A stretch of 64,000 nucleotides of DNA from an uncultured Anaerococcus sp. (lineage in GTDB: Bacteria > Bacillota > Clostridia > Tissierellales > Peptoniphilaceae): positions 8,174 to 72,173 of the forward strand of contig CALUCE010000010.1 of assembly GCA_943914475.1 (NCBI GenBank). Reading direction: 5' to 3'. A program made the position numbers and the translations under genes. Below are positions 35,344 through 44,629 of this stretch, piece after piece. How positions within the stretch are numbered: position 1 is the stretch's first letter; each line of letters starts with the position of its first letter. A model generated the notes under the pieces. It saw only the letters and a list, made by a program, of their open reading frames with translations. It was not told the DNA's origin and ran no database searches.

Positions 35344-36008
35344 ATTTGCCAATCTATTTCTTCCATATTGTTATTTTTTAAAAAGTTATTAGTTTTAGAA
35401 AAAGGCTTTGATCCGAAAAATCCCCTATAGGCAGATAAGGGTGATGGATGTGGACTTTTTAAGATTAGGTGATTTTTATTACTTATAAACCTAGTTTTTG
35501 ACTGGGCATACCTTCCCCAAAGTATAAAGACCATAGGCTTTTCCCTATCATTAAGTTTCTTTATAATTTCATCTGTAAGTATGGACCAGCCGATATCTTT
35601 ATGTGAATTTGCCATATTTGCTCTTACAGTTAAAGTAGAGTTTAGAAGTAAGACACCCTGCTTTGCCCATTTTTCAAGATTTCCATGATTTGGTATGTAA
35701 CAACCTAGATCATCATGTAGCTCTTTGTATATATTGACTAATGATGGTGGCGTGGCTACATTCTCTCTTACAGAAAAAGAAAATCCATGAGCTTGTCCCC
35801 TCCCATGGTAGGGATCTTGGCCAAGTATTAAAACCTTAGCATCTTCGTAGGAAACAGCTTTAAGAGCGTTGAATATGTCATACATATCAGGATATATTTC
35901 ATAATTTTGATATTCATGAATTAGTATCCTTCTTAGTTTCTTATAATAATCCTTGTTCCACTCATCTTTTAAAATTTCATCCCAATCATTACCTATATTA
36001 ACAGACAT
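35331..36008 (-). CDS. ung: Uracil-DNA glycosylase
   Basis: Removes uracil from DNA in base excision repair. Family 1 motifs are complete: GQDPYHGRGQAHGFSFSV with the catalytic Asp, LLNSTLTVR, and HPSPLSAYRGFFG with the catalytic His. It has 225 residues, the usual length. It is the last gene of the der-to-ung leftward run, starting 1 base after lspA ends. Confidence 0.98.
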   Translation of the reverse strand: MSVNIGNDWDEILKDEWNKDYYKKLRRILIHEYQNYEIYPDMYDIFNALKAVSYEDAKVLILGQDPYHGRGQAHGFSFSVRENVATPPSLVNIYKELHDDLGCYIPNHGNLEKWAKQGVLLLNSTLTVRANMANSHKDIGWSILTDEIIKKLNDREKPMVFILWGRYAQSKTRFISNKNHLILKSPHPSPLSAYRGFFGSKPFSKTNNFLKNNNMEEIDWQIENL

Positions 36009-36458
36009 CTAATCTTCCTTTTCTTCTTCTAAAAACATAACGTATATAATCATTAATATAGCACCACTAGTTATAAGAATATCAGCTACATTGAAAACTG
36101 GAAAATTCACAAAGGCAAATTCAATAAAATCTACTACATAAGCATGAAAGATTCTATCATAAAAATTACCTAGGGCCCCAGAAACTATCAAAGCTAGGGC
36201 TATATTTAAGATTTTTGGGTTTTCTTTATAATTTTTTACAAAATAATATATTATGCCAGCAACAACAAGAATAGTAAGTATTACAAAAAATATTCTCCTG
36301 TCTTGTAAGATACCAAAAGCAGCTCCCCTGTTTTCTACATAGATAAAGTTAAATACTTTTGTAAAAACAGGATTTTCTATAAAGTTATTAATAGCATAAA
36401 TTTTTGTAAACCTATCTAAGATAAGTCCTAAAATAATAATTAATATATAAATTGTCAT
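36009..36458 (-). CDS. lspA: Lipoprotein signal peptidase
   Basis: Integral membrane aspartyl protease that cleaves prolipoproteins ahead of the lipidated Cys. It has 149 residues with four hydrophobic segments. The catalytic motifs are GNFYDRI (Asp) and FNVADILI (Asp). It overlaps ylmH by 4 bases. A predicted lipoprotein is encoded at 56242-57717. Confidence 0.97.
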   Translation of the reverse strand: MTIYILIIILGLILDRFTKIYAINNFIENPVFTKVFNFIYVENRGAAFGILQDRRIFFVILTILVVAGIIYYFVKNYKENPKILNIALALIVSGALGNFYDRIFHAYVVDFIEFAFVNFPVFNVADILITSGAILMIIYVMFLEEEKED

Positions 36459-37219
36459 TTGTACTTCCTATATGAGATGTGATAATTACCTTTTTTGCTA
36501 AGACCTTCTATTGAATCAAATACAAATCTTCCTTCATGTTTTATAGAAATAATTGAACCTTCATCGATAGGCTTTGAAGGATCAGTAATACCTACATAAT
36601 CAACCTTGACTGCTTTTGTCTTGATTAGATTTTTAGCCTTAGCTCTTGATAAGTTTGTAACTTCTGAAACTATAGAGTCAAGTCTTAAAGATGAAACAAA
36701 ACCCTTGGCTTTTTTATAAGAAATATTTGCTGGACTAAGAGTATTATCTTTTTTGTAGTTTACAGATACTCCTTGGTTTTTGATCTTACTTAAGTTATAT
36801 TTTACAAAGTCTGCATCATCTTTTAATAAGACAAATTCACACGAATCATCTTTTATAACAATATCCCCTATGCTTTCCCTATCAAGTCCAAGATGAATCA
36901 AGGCCCCTAAAACATCTGGATGTTTTAAGCCTGTAGAAGAAAATTCCATTACACTTATATAGTCCTCAGTATATATTTCTCCATATGGGTTTGCGACAAA
37001 TATCTTTCTTTCTGTATTGTCGTTTCCGCCTATAAATGATAAGTTAACTTTATTAAAGTCCCCTATAGACTTTATTACTTTTTGTTCGTAGGGGTCCAGG
37101 AAAAAACTTGCCAATTCTTGACCATTATAAAAAGCTCTCTCTAAGATAGAGATAGCTTTTTTAATAGAAGATTTTTTGTTTTTGTCTTGTATAAAATCTA
37201 TATTATATTCTAACTTCAT
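36455..37219 (-). CDS. ylmH: YlmH family RNA-binding protein with S4 domain
   Basis: Homologue of Bacillus YlmH/RqcP, an S4-domain protein acting in ribosome quality control and cell-division gene neighbourhoods. The central part has GALIHLGLDRESIGDIV, and the C-terminal S4 domain starts at LRLDSIVSEVTNLSRAKAKNLI. It has 254 residues. It lies between sepF and lspA. The divIVA, ylmG and ileS genes found here in Bacillus are missing. Confidence 0.94.
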   Translation of the reverse strand: MKLEYNIDFIQDKNKKSSIKKAISILERAFYNGQELASFFLDPYEQKVIKSIGDFNKVNLSFIGGNDNTERKIFVANPYGEIYTEDYISVMEFSSTGLKHPDVLGALIHLGLDRESIGDIVIKDDSCEFVLLKDDADFVKYNLSKIKNQGVSVNYKKDNTLSPANISYKKAKGFVSSLRLDSIVSEVTNLSRAKAKNLIKTKAVKVDYVGITDPSKPIDEGSIISIKHEGRFVFDSIEGLSKKGNYHISYRKYK

Positions 37220-37224
37220 AGAGT

Positions 37225-37776
37225 TTATAGTTGGTTGAAATTTCCTGATGAAATTTGACTTTGAACAGCCTTATCTATGCTTATGCCCTTAGGACATATT
37301 ACAAAGATACTCTTAGAAACTTTTTCTATTCTACCACCTAAGGCATATACGGCTCCGCTAACAAAGTCCACTATCTTTTGTTTCATATTAATATCTATCA
37401 ATTCAAGATTTAATACTACTACCTTTTTGCTTAAGATATCGTCAACTATTTTGTTGGCATCTTCATCATAGCTTATAGGTTCTTGTATAGAAATCCTAAA
37501 GTTTGAACTATTGGTTGAAAAACTTGCATCGGTCATACTTACTATATTGCCTCCCTCTCTTATTTTTCTATTTGATGATGAAAAATTGTTATCATATGAG
37601 TTATCATAAGTAGAAAATAAGTCATTAGATGATTTTTTTGTAAAGTCAGTATCATAGACATTTGTTGAAGAAGGAGCCTCTTCTCTTATTTCTTCCTCTT
37701 CGTCATTTTCTATATCTTCATCATAGTCATCATAACTATCGTCAATTCCTATAAATTCTTTAAATTTATCAAACAT
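37225..37776 (-). CDS. sepF: Cell division protein SepF
   Basis: Membrane-binding protein that anchors and bundles FtsZ filaments. The N-terminal amphipathic segment MFDKFKEFIGI can bind membrane. An acidic, Ser/Asn-rich linker follows, then the globular SepF domain (about 95-175) with VVLNLELIDINMKQKIVDFVSGAVYALGG in pieces of the known pattern. It has 183 residues and overlaps yggS by one base. Confidence 0.96.
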   Translation of the reverse strand: MFDKFKEFIGIDDSYDDYDEDIENDEEEEIREEAPSSTNVYDTDFTKKSSNDLFSTYDNSYDNNFSSSNRKIREGGNIVSMTDASFSTNSSNFRISIQEPISYDEDANKIVDDILSKKVVVLNLELIDINMKQKIVDFVSGAVYALGGRIEKVSKSIFVICPKGISIDKAVQSQISSGNFNQL

Positions 37777-38450
37777 TATTTATACACCCTTTTTCCAAAT
37801 ATTTTTGAACCTATTCTAACCATATTGGAGCCTTCTTCTAAGGCCAAAATATAATCATTGGTCATTCCCATAGAGATATACTTCATATTAATATTATTAT
37901 AACTTAATTTGGATAATTTATCGAATGTTTTTTTAAGTTCTTTAAATACTGACCTTATGCACTCTTTATCATCAACGTGTGGGGCCATAGTCATAAGCCC
38001 TAAGATATTAACATTTTGGAAGTTATCTATATTGCTAAACAAGTCGTCCAACTCTTCAAGATAAAATCCACCCTTTGTTTCTTCCTTAGAAACATTAACT
38101 TGAATTAGTATATCTTGAATCATATCTTTATTCTTAGCAACCTTGTTTATTTCTTTTAAAAGTCTTAAAGAATCAACTGAGTGAATAAGTACGACTTCGC
38201 CTACTATTTTTTTTACCTTGTTTCTTTGAAGATGACCTATTAGGTGCCAATTAATATCTTGAGGAAGTTCTTCTTTTTTTTGTAAAAGTTCTTGAACCTT
38301 GTTTTCCCCAAAGTCCTTGTAACCTAAATCATATACTTCCTTAATAGTGTCAACTCCATGGGTTTTTGTGACACAAAGAAGTTTAGCACCATTTTTAGAA
38401 TATGTTTCTATATCTTGTTCTATTTCGTTAATATTCTCTTTAATTGTCAT
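37776..38450 (-). CDS. yggS: PLP homeostasis protein, YggS family
   Basis: Single-domain PLP-binding protein of the alanine racemase N-terminal fold, involved in vitamin B6 and amino acid homeostasis. CVTKTHG contains the PLP lysine, followed by FGENKVQEL, WHLIGHLQRNK and SMGMTNDYILAL. I use the ATG at 38450, 3 bases after the gpsA stop (224 residues); an in-frame TTG at 38456 is also possible. It corresponds to ylmE next to ylmF/sepF in Bacillus. Confidence 0.94.
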   Translation of the reverse strand: MTIKENINEIEQDIETYSKNGAKLLCVTKTHGVDTIKEVYDLGYKDFGENKVQELLQKKEELPQDINWHLIGHLQRNKVKKIVGEVVLIHSVDSLRLLKEINKVAKNKDMIQDILIQVNVSKEETKGGFYLEELDDLFSNIDNFQNVNILGLMTMAPHVDDKECIRSVFKELKKTFDKLSKLSYNNINMKYISMGMTNDYILALEEGSNMVRIGSKIFGKRVYK

Positions 38451-38452
38451 AA

Positions 38453-39436
38453 TCAAAACTCACTCTTTCTATCTCTATTCATTAAACAGATTACTGATTC
38501 TTTTGGATCTTTCCCTTGATATAAAACCTTGTACAGTTCATTTGTAATTGGTAGTTCTATATCCAATTGTTTTGCAAGTTCATAAATAGCCTTAGTAGTT
38601 GGTATACCTTCAACTACCATATGTATCTTTTCACAAGCTTCTTCTACAGTATAACCCTCTCCAACAAGTATTCCTGCTCTATTATTTCTGGAATGCATAC
38701 TTGTTGCTGTAACTATAAGGTCGCCTACTCCTGCAAGTCCGTTAATGGTCTTTATGTCAGCTCCTTGAGAAAGAGCAAACTTACTCATCTCATGAATTCC
38801 TCTAGTCATGATAGCAGCTTTGGTGTTATCGCCATACTTTAAACCGGTTGCCATACCTATACAAAAGGCTAAGACGTTTTTTATAGCACCTCCAAGTTCT
38901 ACTCCAACCACATCTTTAGAACTGTAGACTCTAAAATAATCTCTAAAGAATATATCTTGTATATCTTCTGCTATTTTCTCATCTTCACAAGCGCATACTA
39001 CTGCTGTAGGTATATTTTCTATAACCTCTTCTGCATGGGAAGGTCCACTCAAAATAGTATAGGTTGCTTGCGGAACAATTTCTTTAAAAATTTCAGATAT
39101 TCTCAAATGTGTTTTTAATTCAAGTCCTTTTGATAAGTTTATAAAAATATGATCTTTTTTAACAAAATCCTTGGACTTTTCCAAAACACTTCTAACGGCT
39201 TGGGTAGGAATAGCGTTTACTATATATTTGTTTTTAAAAATTTCTTCAAGATCATTACTTGCCCTAATCTTATCTGACAAGACAATATCTGGGAAATATT
39301 TTTTATTGCTATGTAAATCATTAATGTTATTTACATCTTCTATATTTCTTGCATAGATTAGAACCTTATATTTATCTGATAAAAGTCTAGCTATAGCTGT
39401 AGCCCAGGTACCAGCTCCTAAAATAGAAATCTCCAT
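38453..39436 (-). CDS. gpsA: Glycerol-3-phosphate dehydrogenase [NAD(P)+]
   Basis: Makes sn-glycerol-3-phosphate from dihydroxyacetone phosphate for phospholipids. N-terminal Rossmann motif ILGAGTWATAIA, then LSGPSHAEEV and GVELGGAIKNVLA with the catalytic lysine. It has 327 residues. It lies next to plsY, which acylates its product, so the two form a lipid-precursor pair. Confidence 0.97.
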   Translation of the reverse strand: MEISILGAGTWATAIARLLSDKYKVLIYARNIEDVNNINDLHSNKKYFPDIVLSDKIRASNDLEEIFKNKYIVNAIPTQAVRSVLEKSKDFVKKDHIFINLSKGLELKTHLRISEIFKEIVPQATYTILSGPSHAEEVIENIPTAVVCACEDEKIAEDIQDIFFRDYFRVYSSKDVVGVELGGAIKNVLAFCIGMATGLKYGDNTKAAIMTRGIHEMSKFALSQGADIKTINGLAGVGDLIVTATSMHSRNNRAGILVGEGYTVEEACEKIHMVVEGIPTTKAIYELAKQLDIELPITNELYKVLYQGKDPKESVICLMNRDRKSEF

Positions 39437-39448
39437 GATAATCCTTTC

Positions 39449-40027
39449 TTAGAACATTTTCTTTTCTGTCTTATTTATAAGTCTTTTTATATTTGACCTA
39501 TGTTTAATTATTATAGTAAGAGCTAAAATTAAAACTACTAAGGCAAAATAAGAAAATCCATAGAAGTAAATTACTACAAATGTTGCAAGGGCAGCTGCAA
39601 TAATTGAAGCCAAGGATACTATCCTAGATGTTAAAAATATTATTATAAATACTACTAATAAAACCAAGGCAACTCTATAATCAACAGCTATAAGTGCGCC
39701 ACCTGTTGTGGCTACACCCTTGCCGCCCTTAAATTTTAAAATAAATGAGAATATATGGCCCATAGGAGCAAATAATAAGGCAAGTAGGGCTCCTTCTTGA
39801 CCTCCTAGATACCTACCTATTATTACAGCTATGGCACCTTTTAGCATATCTAAGATTAAAGTAAAAACTCCTGCCTTAGCACCAAAAGCTCTAAAAGCAT
39901 TGGTCGTACCAGGGTTTCCACTACCCTTGCTTCTAATATCTATACCAAAAAATTTCTCTCCTATAAGATAGGAGAATGGTAAAGATCCCAAACAATAAGA
40001 GATTACAGCTATAAGTAAGTATTTCAT
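39449..40027 (-). CDS. plsY: Glycerol-3-phosphate acyltransferase PlsY
   Basis: Integral membrane enzyme transferring acyl from acyl-phosphate to glycerol-3-phosphate. The three conserved motifs are SGNPGTTNAFRAFG, KGGKGVATTGG, and the third loop KHRSNIKRL near the C-terminus. It has 192 residues with about five transmembrane segments. It overlaps der by 4 bases. Confidence 0.97.
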   Translation of the reverse strand: MKYLLIAVISYCLGSLPFSYLIGEKFFGIDIRSKGSGNPGTTNAFRAFGAKAGVFTLILDMLKGAIAVIIGRYLGGQEGALLALLFAPMGHIFSFILKFKGGKGVATTGGALIAVDYRVALVLLVVFIIIFLTSRIVSLASIIAAALATFVVIYFYGFSYFALVVLILALTIIIKHRSNIKRLINKTEKKMF

Positions 40028-41340
40028 CTTTCTTTCCTTTCCCTTACCTCAAATGTAAAGGGTACTCCTACTAAGTTATAGTTTTGCCTTATTTGATTTT
40101 CTAAATATCTTAAATATGAAAAGTGCATTAGTTCCTTATCATTAACATGGAGCAAGAATTTTGGTGGGGCTGTAGTAACTTGTGAGATATAAAATATTTT
40201 CAATCTCTTACCCTTATCTTGTGGTGTTGGAGACATCATTATTGCATCTGCAAGTATGGTGTTTAATACTCCAGTCTTAATTCTTGTGTTATAGTTACTG
40301 TGAACTAACTCAAGTGTTTGTAAAAGATTATCTATTCTTTGGTTTTCTTTTACAGATATAAATACAATTGGAGCATATAGGGCAAAAGATAGGGTATTTC
40401 TTATATCTTCTTCCATTTTTTTCATGGTATTCGTTTCTTTTTCAACCAAGTCCCACTTATTAACGGCTATAATTATAGTTTTTTTATTATTGTGGGCATA
40501 TCCAGCTATCTTTGCATCTTGCTCAGTTACTCCGACTGTTGCATCAATTAAAAATAAGCAAATATCTGAAGCATCAACTGCATCAAATGTTCTTTGATTA
40601 GCGTAGTATTCGACAGATTCTTTTACCTTATTTTTTCTTCTTAGTCCAGCAGTATCTATTAAAACATAATTATTGCCATTATAGGTCCAATAACTATCAA
40701 CTGCATCTCTAGTTGTACCGGCAATATTTGTTACTATCATCCTCTCTTCATTTAAAAGTAGGTTTACTAGGGATGATTTACCTGCATTAGGCTTTCCAAT
40801 TATTGCAATTTTGGTATCGTCACTAGCTTCTTCAAATTTGCTAAAATCTATATAAGAAATTACCTTATCAAGTAAATCTCCCAAGCCTCTTTTTTGTTCT
40901 GCAGAAATTATTTCTAAATCGTCAAAACCTAGCTGATAGAAATCATAGATATCATCAGGTATTTTATGACCATCAACTTTATTTACAACTACAATGGTAG
41001 GTTTATTATATTTTCTTATTTCACTACCTATATCTAAATCGTGAGGGCTTAGACCTTCCTTACCATCCACAACAAATAAGATTAGGTCTGATTCTCCCAA
41101 AGCTTTTTCTACTTGATACTTAACCTCTTGGTTCATTAGGTCTTTGTTAGAAATATCAAGTCCACCTGTATCGGTAAGGATAAACTCTTTGTTAAGCCAT
41201 TCAACTTTATCATAAACCCTATCCCTGGTAACCCCTTTTATATCTTCTGTTATGGATTTTCTCTTTCCTACTAGTTTATTAAATAAGGTACTTTTACCTA
41301 CATTAGCTCTTCCAACTAGTGTTACAATAGGTGCCGACAT
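40024..41340 (-). CDS. der: Ribosome assembly GTPase Der
   Basis: Tandem-GTPase protein for 50S assembly. The first G domain has GRANVGKST and DTGGLD, the second GKPNAGKSS, DTAGLRRK and NKWDL; the C-terminal KH-like domain follows. It has 438 residues. It is preceded by AGGAGG and a 50-base gap with an AT-rich TATAAT-like box, a possible promoter for the der-to-ung run. Confidence 0.98.
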   Translation of the reverse strand: MSAPIVTLVGRANVGKSTLFNKLVGKRKSITEDIKGVTRDRVYDKVEWLNKEFILTDTGGLDISNKDLMNQEVKYQVEKALGESDLILFVVDGKEGLSPHDLDIGSEIRKYNKPTIVVVNKVDGHKIPDDIYDFYQLGFDDLEIISAEQKRGLGDLLDKVISYIDFSKFEEASDDTKIAIIGKPNAGKSSLVNLLLNEERMIVTNIAGTTRDAVDSYWTYNGNNYVLIDTAGLRRKNKVKESVEYYANQRTFDAVDASDICLFLIDATVGVTEQDAKIAGYAHNNKKTIIIAVNKWDLVEKETNTMKKMEEDIRNTLSFALYAPIVFISVKENQRIDNLLQTLELVHSNYNTRIKTGVLNTILADAIMMSPTPQDKGKRLKIFYISQVTTAPPKFLLHVNDKELMHFSYLRYLENQIRQNYNLVGVPFTFEVRERKER

Positions 41341-41390
41341 TTTACACCTCCTTTTTATATTTTAATAATACTAATATTATAAATATTGTA

Positions 41391-41804
41391 TTAAATCTTT
41401 CTTAGGGTAATAAGTTTTCTTCCATCATATCTTTTGTCAAATAAATGCATAAGTAGGATAGATAGAGTAAAGAATACCACTATGAAAAGTATTGTCATTA
41501 GATCTCTATCTACTTGCATATTTTTAAAGATTAAATTTGCCATTAAGGCTCCCAAAAAAGTCATAACTACAGGGAATATATAAACAAGTTTTGTAAGACT
41601 TGATATATGTCCATAGTTACTGTCTAAAAATACTTCATCGCCTGGTTTTACATTCAAAGATGAATGGGTTGTTATGAAGGATGGTTTTACCTCACATCCT
41701 CCACAAGTTGAACAAGAACCACATCCGGAGTCCCTTTGAATCATGACCTTTACTTGGCCTTGATTATTTTCTACAACAATTCCTTTTTTGCTAATAATTT
41801 CCAT
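41391..41804 (-). CDS. SoxR-reducing system RseC family protein
   Basis: A 137-residue membrane protein of the RseC/SoxR-reducing family. The N-terminal cytosolic part has the Cys cluster SGCGSCSTCGGC, followed by two transmembrane segments (about 68-88 and 97-118). RseC proteins associate with Rnf-type electron transport in some bacteria; no rnf genes are seen in this window. It starts directly after aspS. Confidence 0.88.
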   Translation of the reverse strand: MEIISKKGIVVENNQGQVKVMIQRDSGCGSCSTCGGCEVKPSFITTHSSLNVKPGDEVFLDSNYGHISSLTKLVYIFPVVMTFLGALMANLIFKNMQVDRDLMTILFIVVFFTLSILLMHLFDKRYDGRKLITLRKI

Positions 41805-43565
41805 CTAGTCCTTCTTTCTAGAAATTTCTATATTTAACTCCTTTAAACTATTTTCATCCACAATGCTTGGTGCATCTGTAAGTGGATCTGTGGCAGATTG
41901 TGTCTTAGGAAATGCTATTACATCTTTAATATTGTCTGTTTTAGCAAATAGCATAACAAGTCTGTCAAGTCCATAAGCTAGTCCAGCATGTGGTGGAGTT
42001 CCATATTGTAGGGCCTCTATAAAGAAGCCGAATTTGTTTTTAATATCTTCTTCTGTAAGATTTAAGGCTTCAAATACTTTTTCTTGAAGTTTGGAGTTAT
42101 TAATCCTTACAGATCCACCTCCCATTTCATCACCATTGATTACTATGTCATAGGCTTGTGTTCTTACCTTTTCTGGATGGGTAAGTAAAAGATCTATGTC
42201 TTCTTCATTTGGCATAGTGAATGGGTGGTGTTGGGAAACATATCTTTCCTCTTCTTCACTATATTCGAACATTGGGAAATTAACCACCCAACAAAGGGCA
42301 TATTCTTTTTCTATAAGATCTAAGTCTTTTGCAACTTTTCTTCTTAAAGCTCCCATACCCTCAAGTACAGTTTTATCCTTATCAGCTCCTATTAAAATTA
42401 GGTCGCCTTCTTCTGCACCTAGTAAGTCTTTTAGACCATCTATAACTTCATCAGTTAAGAATTTCTTTATAGAAGATTGCATGCTTTCGTTAAATTTCAC
42501 ATAAGAAAGTCCATTTAGACCATAGTCTTTGACAAAATCTGTAAGCTTATCTAATTGCTTTCTAGAATAGCTATCTGCTTGACCCTTGAAGTTTATAGCT
42601 CTAACAGAGTGGCCATCTACAGTATTTGATTGGAAAACTTTAAAGTCACTATTTTCAAATAGACTAGAGATATCTTTAATCTTGTAGCCATATCTTAAAT
42701 CAGGTTTATCTGATCCGTAGCTTTCCATGGCATCTTGGTAGTCTATCCTATCTATAGGAAGTTTAAGGTTATAGTCAGTATATTTATCAAAAAGTTCCTT
42801 TAAAAGACCTTCGTTCATGCTTATAACATCATCTTGGTTAGAAAATGACATTTCTATATCAAGCTGAGTAAATTCTGGTTGTCTATTAGCTCTTAGGTCT
42901 TCATCTCTGAAACATTTTACTATTTGATAGTACCTATCTAAAGATCCAATCATTAATAGCTGTTTCATAAGTTGTGGAGACTGTGGCAAGGCATAGAATT
43001 TACCTTGGTTAACTCTGGATGGAACAAGATAGTCTCTAGCTCCTTCTGGAGTTGGTTTTGATAGGAAAGGAGTTTCTACTTCTATAAAATCATTCCTATA
43101 CATATACTCTCTCATGGTTCTAACTATATCTGCTCTAAGTTTTAATCTTTTTTGAACAGATTGTTTTCTCATATCGAGGTACCTATATTTTAGCTTTAAA
43201 TTTTCTGCAACATCATCATCTTCTTTTATATAGATAGGAGGAGTTTTTGCAGTGTCCAAGATGTTAATCTTTTCTGCAACTATCTCTATATTACCGGTTG
43301 GGATATCAGGATTTTTAGATTCTCTTTCCCTAACATTTCCCTTTACTTCTAGTACATATTCTGATGAAATTTCCTTACAGGTTTGATGGTTTAGGCTATC
43401 TTCTTCCCTTACAACTATCTGGGTAATACCTGTCTTATCTCTAAGGTCCATAAAGACAAGGGATCCTAGGTTACGTTTTTTAGCAACCCAGCCCATAAGT
43501 ACTACACTTTCACCAATATTTTCTTCTCTTAATTCTCCACACATGTGGCTTCTTTTAAATTCCAT
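41805..43565 (-). CDS. aspS: Aspartate--tRNA ligase
   Basis: Class II synthetase, 586 residues: N-terminal OB-fold anticodon domain (GWVAKKRNLGSLVFMDLRD), the class II core with YRYLDMRK, and FRDEDLRANRQPEFTQLD, a bacterial-type GAD insertion, and the terminal motif 3 GLAYGLDRLVML. Family members in Clostridia may also charge tRNA-Asn. The adjacent MBL gene is 9 bases upstream. hisS, a usual neighbour, is absent here. Confidence 0.98.
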   Translation of the reverse strand: MEFKRSHMCGELREENIGESVVLMGWVAKKRNLGSLVFMDLRDKTGITQIVVREEDSLNHQTCKEISSEYVLEVKGNVRERESKNPDIPTGNIEIVAEKINILDTAKTPPIYIKEDDDVAENLKLKYRYLDMRKQSVQKRLKLRADIVRTMREYMYRNDFIEVETPFLSKPTPEGARDYLVPSRVNQGKFYALPQSPQLMKQLLMIGSLDRYYQIVKCFRDEDLRANRQPEFTQLDIEMSFSNQDDVISMNEGLLKELFDKYTDYNLKLPIDRIDYQDAMESYGSDKPDLRYGYKIKDISSLFENSDFKVFQSNTVDGHSVRAINFKGQADSYSRKQLDKLTDFVKDYGLNGLSYVKFNESMQSSIKKFLTDEVIDGLKDLLGAEEGDLILIGADKDKTVLEGMGALRRKVAKDLDLIEKEYALCWVVNFPMFEYSEEEERYVSQHHPFTMPNEEDIDLLLTHPEKVRTQAYDIVINGDEMGGGSVRINNSKLQEKVFEALNLTEEDIKNKFGFFIEALQYGTPPHAGLAYGLDRLVMLFAKTDNIKDVIAFPKTQSATDPLTDAPSIVDENSLKELNIEISRKKD

Positions 43566-43574
43566 ATTCTCCTC

Positions 43575-44177
43575 CTATAAAAATGGATTATTTAATTTTT
43601 CATATCCTACGTTTGTGCTTATGCCATGACCAGGATAAATTTTTGTATCATCAGGATAAGGCATTACCTTATCCTTGATTGATCTTATAAGTGTTTGATG
43701 GTCTCCTCCAGGAAAATCACTCCTACCCACAGAGAGTCTAAAGATTAGGTCCCCCGAAAATATATTATCTTCTAAGACATATGTCATAGAATCTAGTGAG
43801 TGCCCAGGAGTTTTTAAACAAAGAATACCAAATTCTTCTATCTTTTCCCCATCCTTTAAAAATTTATCTATAATTACATTAACATCTTCCCATGTAGATG
43901 CTAATGTATATGATGGGTCCTTATAGATTGGTTTTGCATCCTCTGAAGCATAAACTTCAACCTGGTACTTGTCCCTAAAGTATTCAAGCCCCATTACATG
44001 GTCGAAGTGTGTATGAGTAAGAAGGATTTTTTTAATATTTATGCCTTCTTTTTCTATATATTCTTCTATTTCGCCCTTTGGGAAAACAGGATCTATAATA
44101 ATCCCATTTTTATCAGCATCACTTACTACATATGCATTGGTCATTAAAGGACCGGTTTCTATTCTTTTTATTATCAT
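43575..44177 (-). CDS. Metallo-beta-lactamase fold hydrolase (YqgX/GloB-like)
   Basis: Zinc hydrolase of 200 residues. The metal motif is THTHFDHVMG, with TPGHSLDSMTY, FSGDLIFRLSVGR and YPGHG supplying the other ligands. The closest type is the YqgX hydroxyacylglutathione-hydrolase-like group, whose natural substrate is unclear in bacteria without glutathione. It sits in the conserved rsh-dtd-MBL cluster. Confidence 0.92.
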   Translation of the reverse strand: MIIKRIETGPLMTNAYVVSDADKNGIIIDPVFPKGEIEEYIEKEGINIKKILLTHTHFDHVMGLEYFRDKYQVEVYASEDAKPIYKDPSYTLASTWEDVNVIIDKFLKDGEKIEEFGILCLKTPGHSLDSMTYVLEDNIFSGDLIFRLSVGRSDFPGGDHQTLIRSIKDKVMPYPDDTKIYPGHGISTNVGYEKLNNPFL

Positions 44178-44179
44178 TA

Positions 44180-44629
44180 TTAATATAGCCTCTCACTGTC
44201 TAATTGTATAGTTACAGGCCCATCATTTAGAAGGCTTACTTCCATATGGGTTTGAAATCTTCCTGTCTTAACATCGAATCCATCTTTTTGTAGCTCTCTT
44301 ACAAGTATATCATAATATGCCTCTGCTTTTTCAGGCTTGGCTGCTTCTACAAAGCTAGGTCTATTGCCCTTTCTTGCATCTCCAAACAAGGTAAATTGCG
44401 ATACCAATAAGATAGAACCATCCACATCTTCTACAGACAAGTTCATCTTCTCATTTTCATCTTCGAAAATTCTTAACTTTTCAATTTTTCTTTTAATGTA
44501 GTCAAGGTCTTTTTCTGTATCAGTTTCTTTTACACCAAGAAAAACTAAAAGTCCATGGTCTATATTTGAAACCTCTTCTCCTTCTACAACAACATTTGCA
44601 TTTTTAACTTTTTGTACAATTGCTCTCAT
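44180..44629 (-). CDS. dtd: D-aminoacyl-tRNA deacylase
   Basis: Removes D-amino acids wrongly attached to tRNA. The hallmark motifs SQFTLFGDARKGNRPSF and the C-terminal NDGPVTIQLDS are present; the latter is the Gly-Pro-Val proofreading loop. It has 149 residues. It overlaps the rsh stop by one base, matching the rsh-dtd pair of other Firmicutes. Confidence 0.97.
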   Translation of the reverse strand: MRAIVQKVKNANVVVEGEEVSNIDHGLLVFLGVKETDTEKDLDYIKRKIEKLRIFEDENEKMNLSVEDVDGSILLVSQFTLFGDARKGNRPSFVEAAKPEKAEAYYDILVRELQKDGFDVKTGRFQTHMEVSLLNDGPVTIQLDSERLY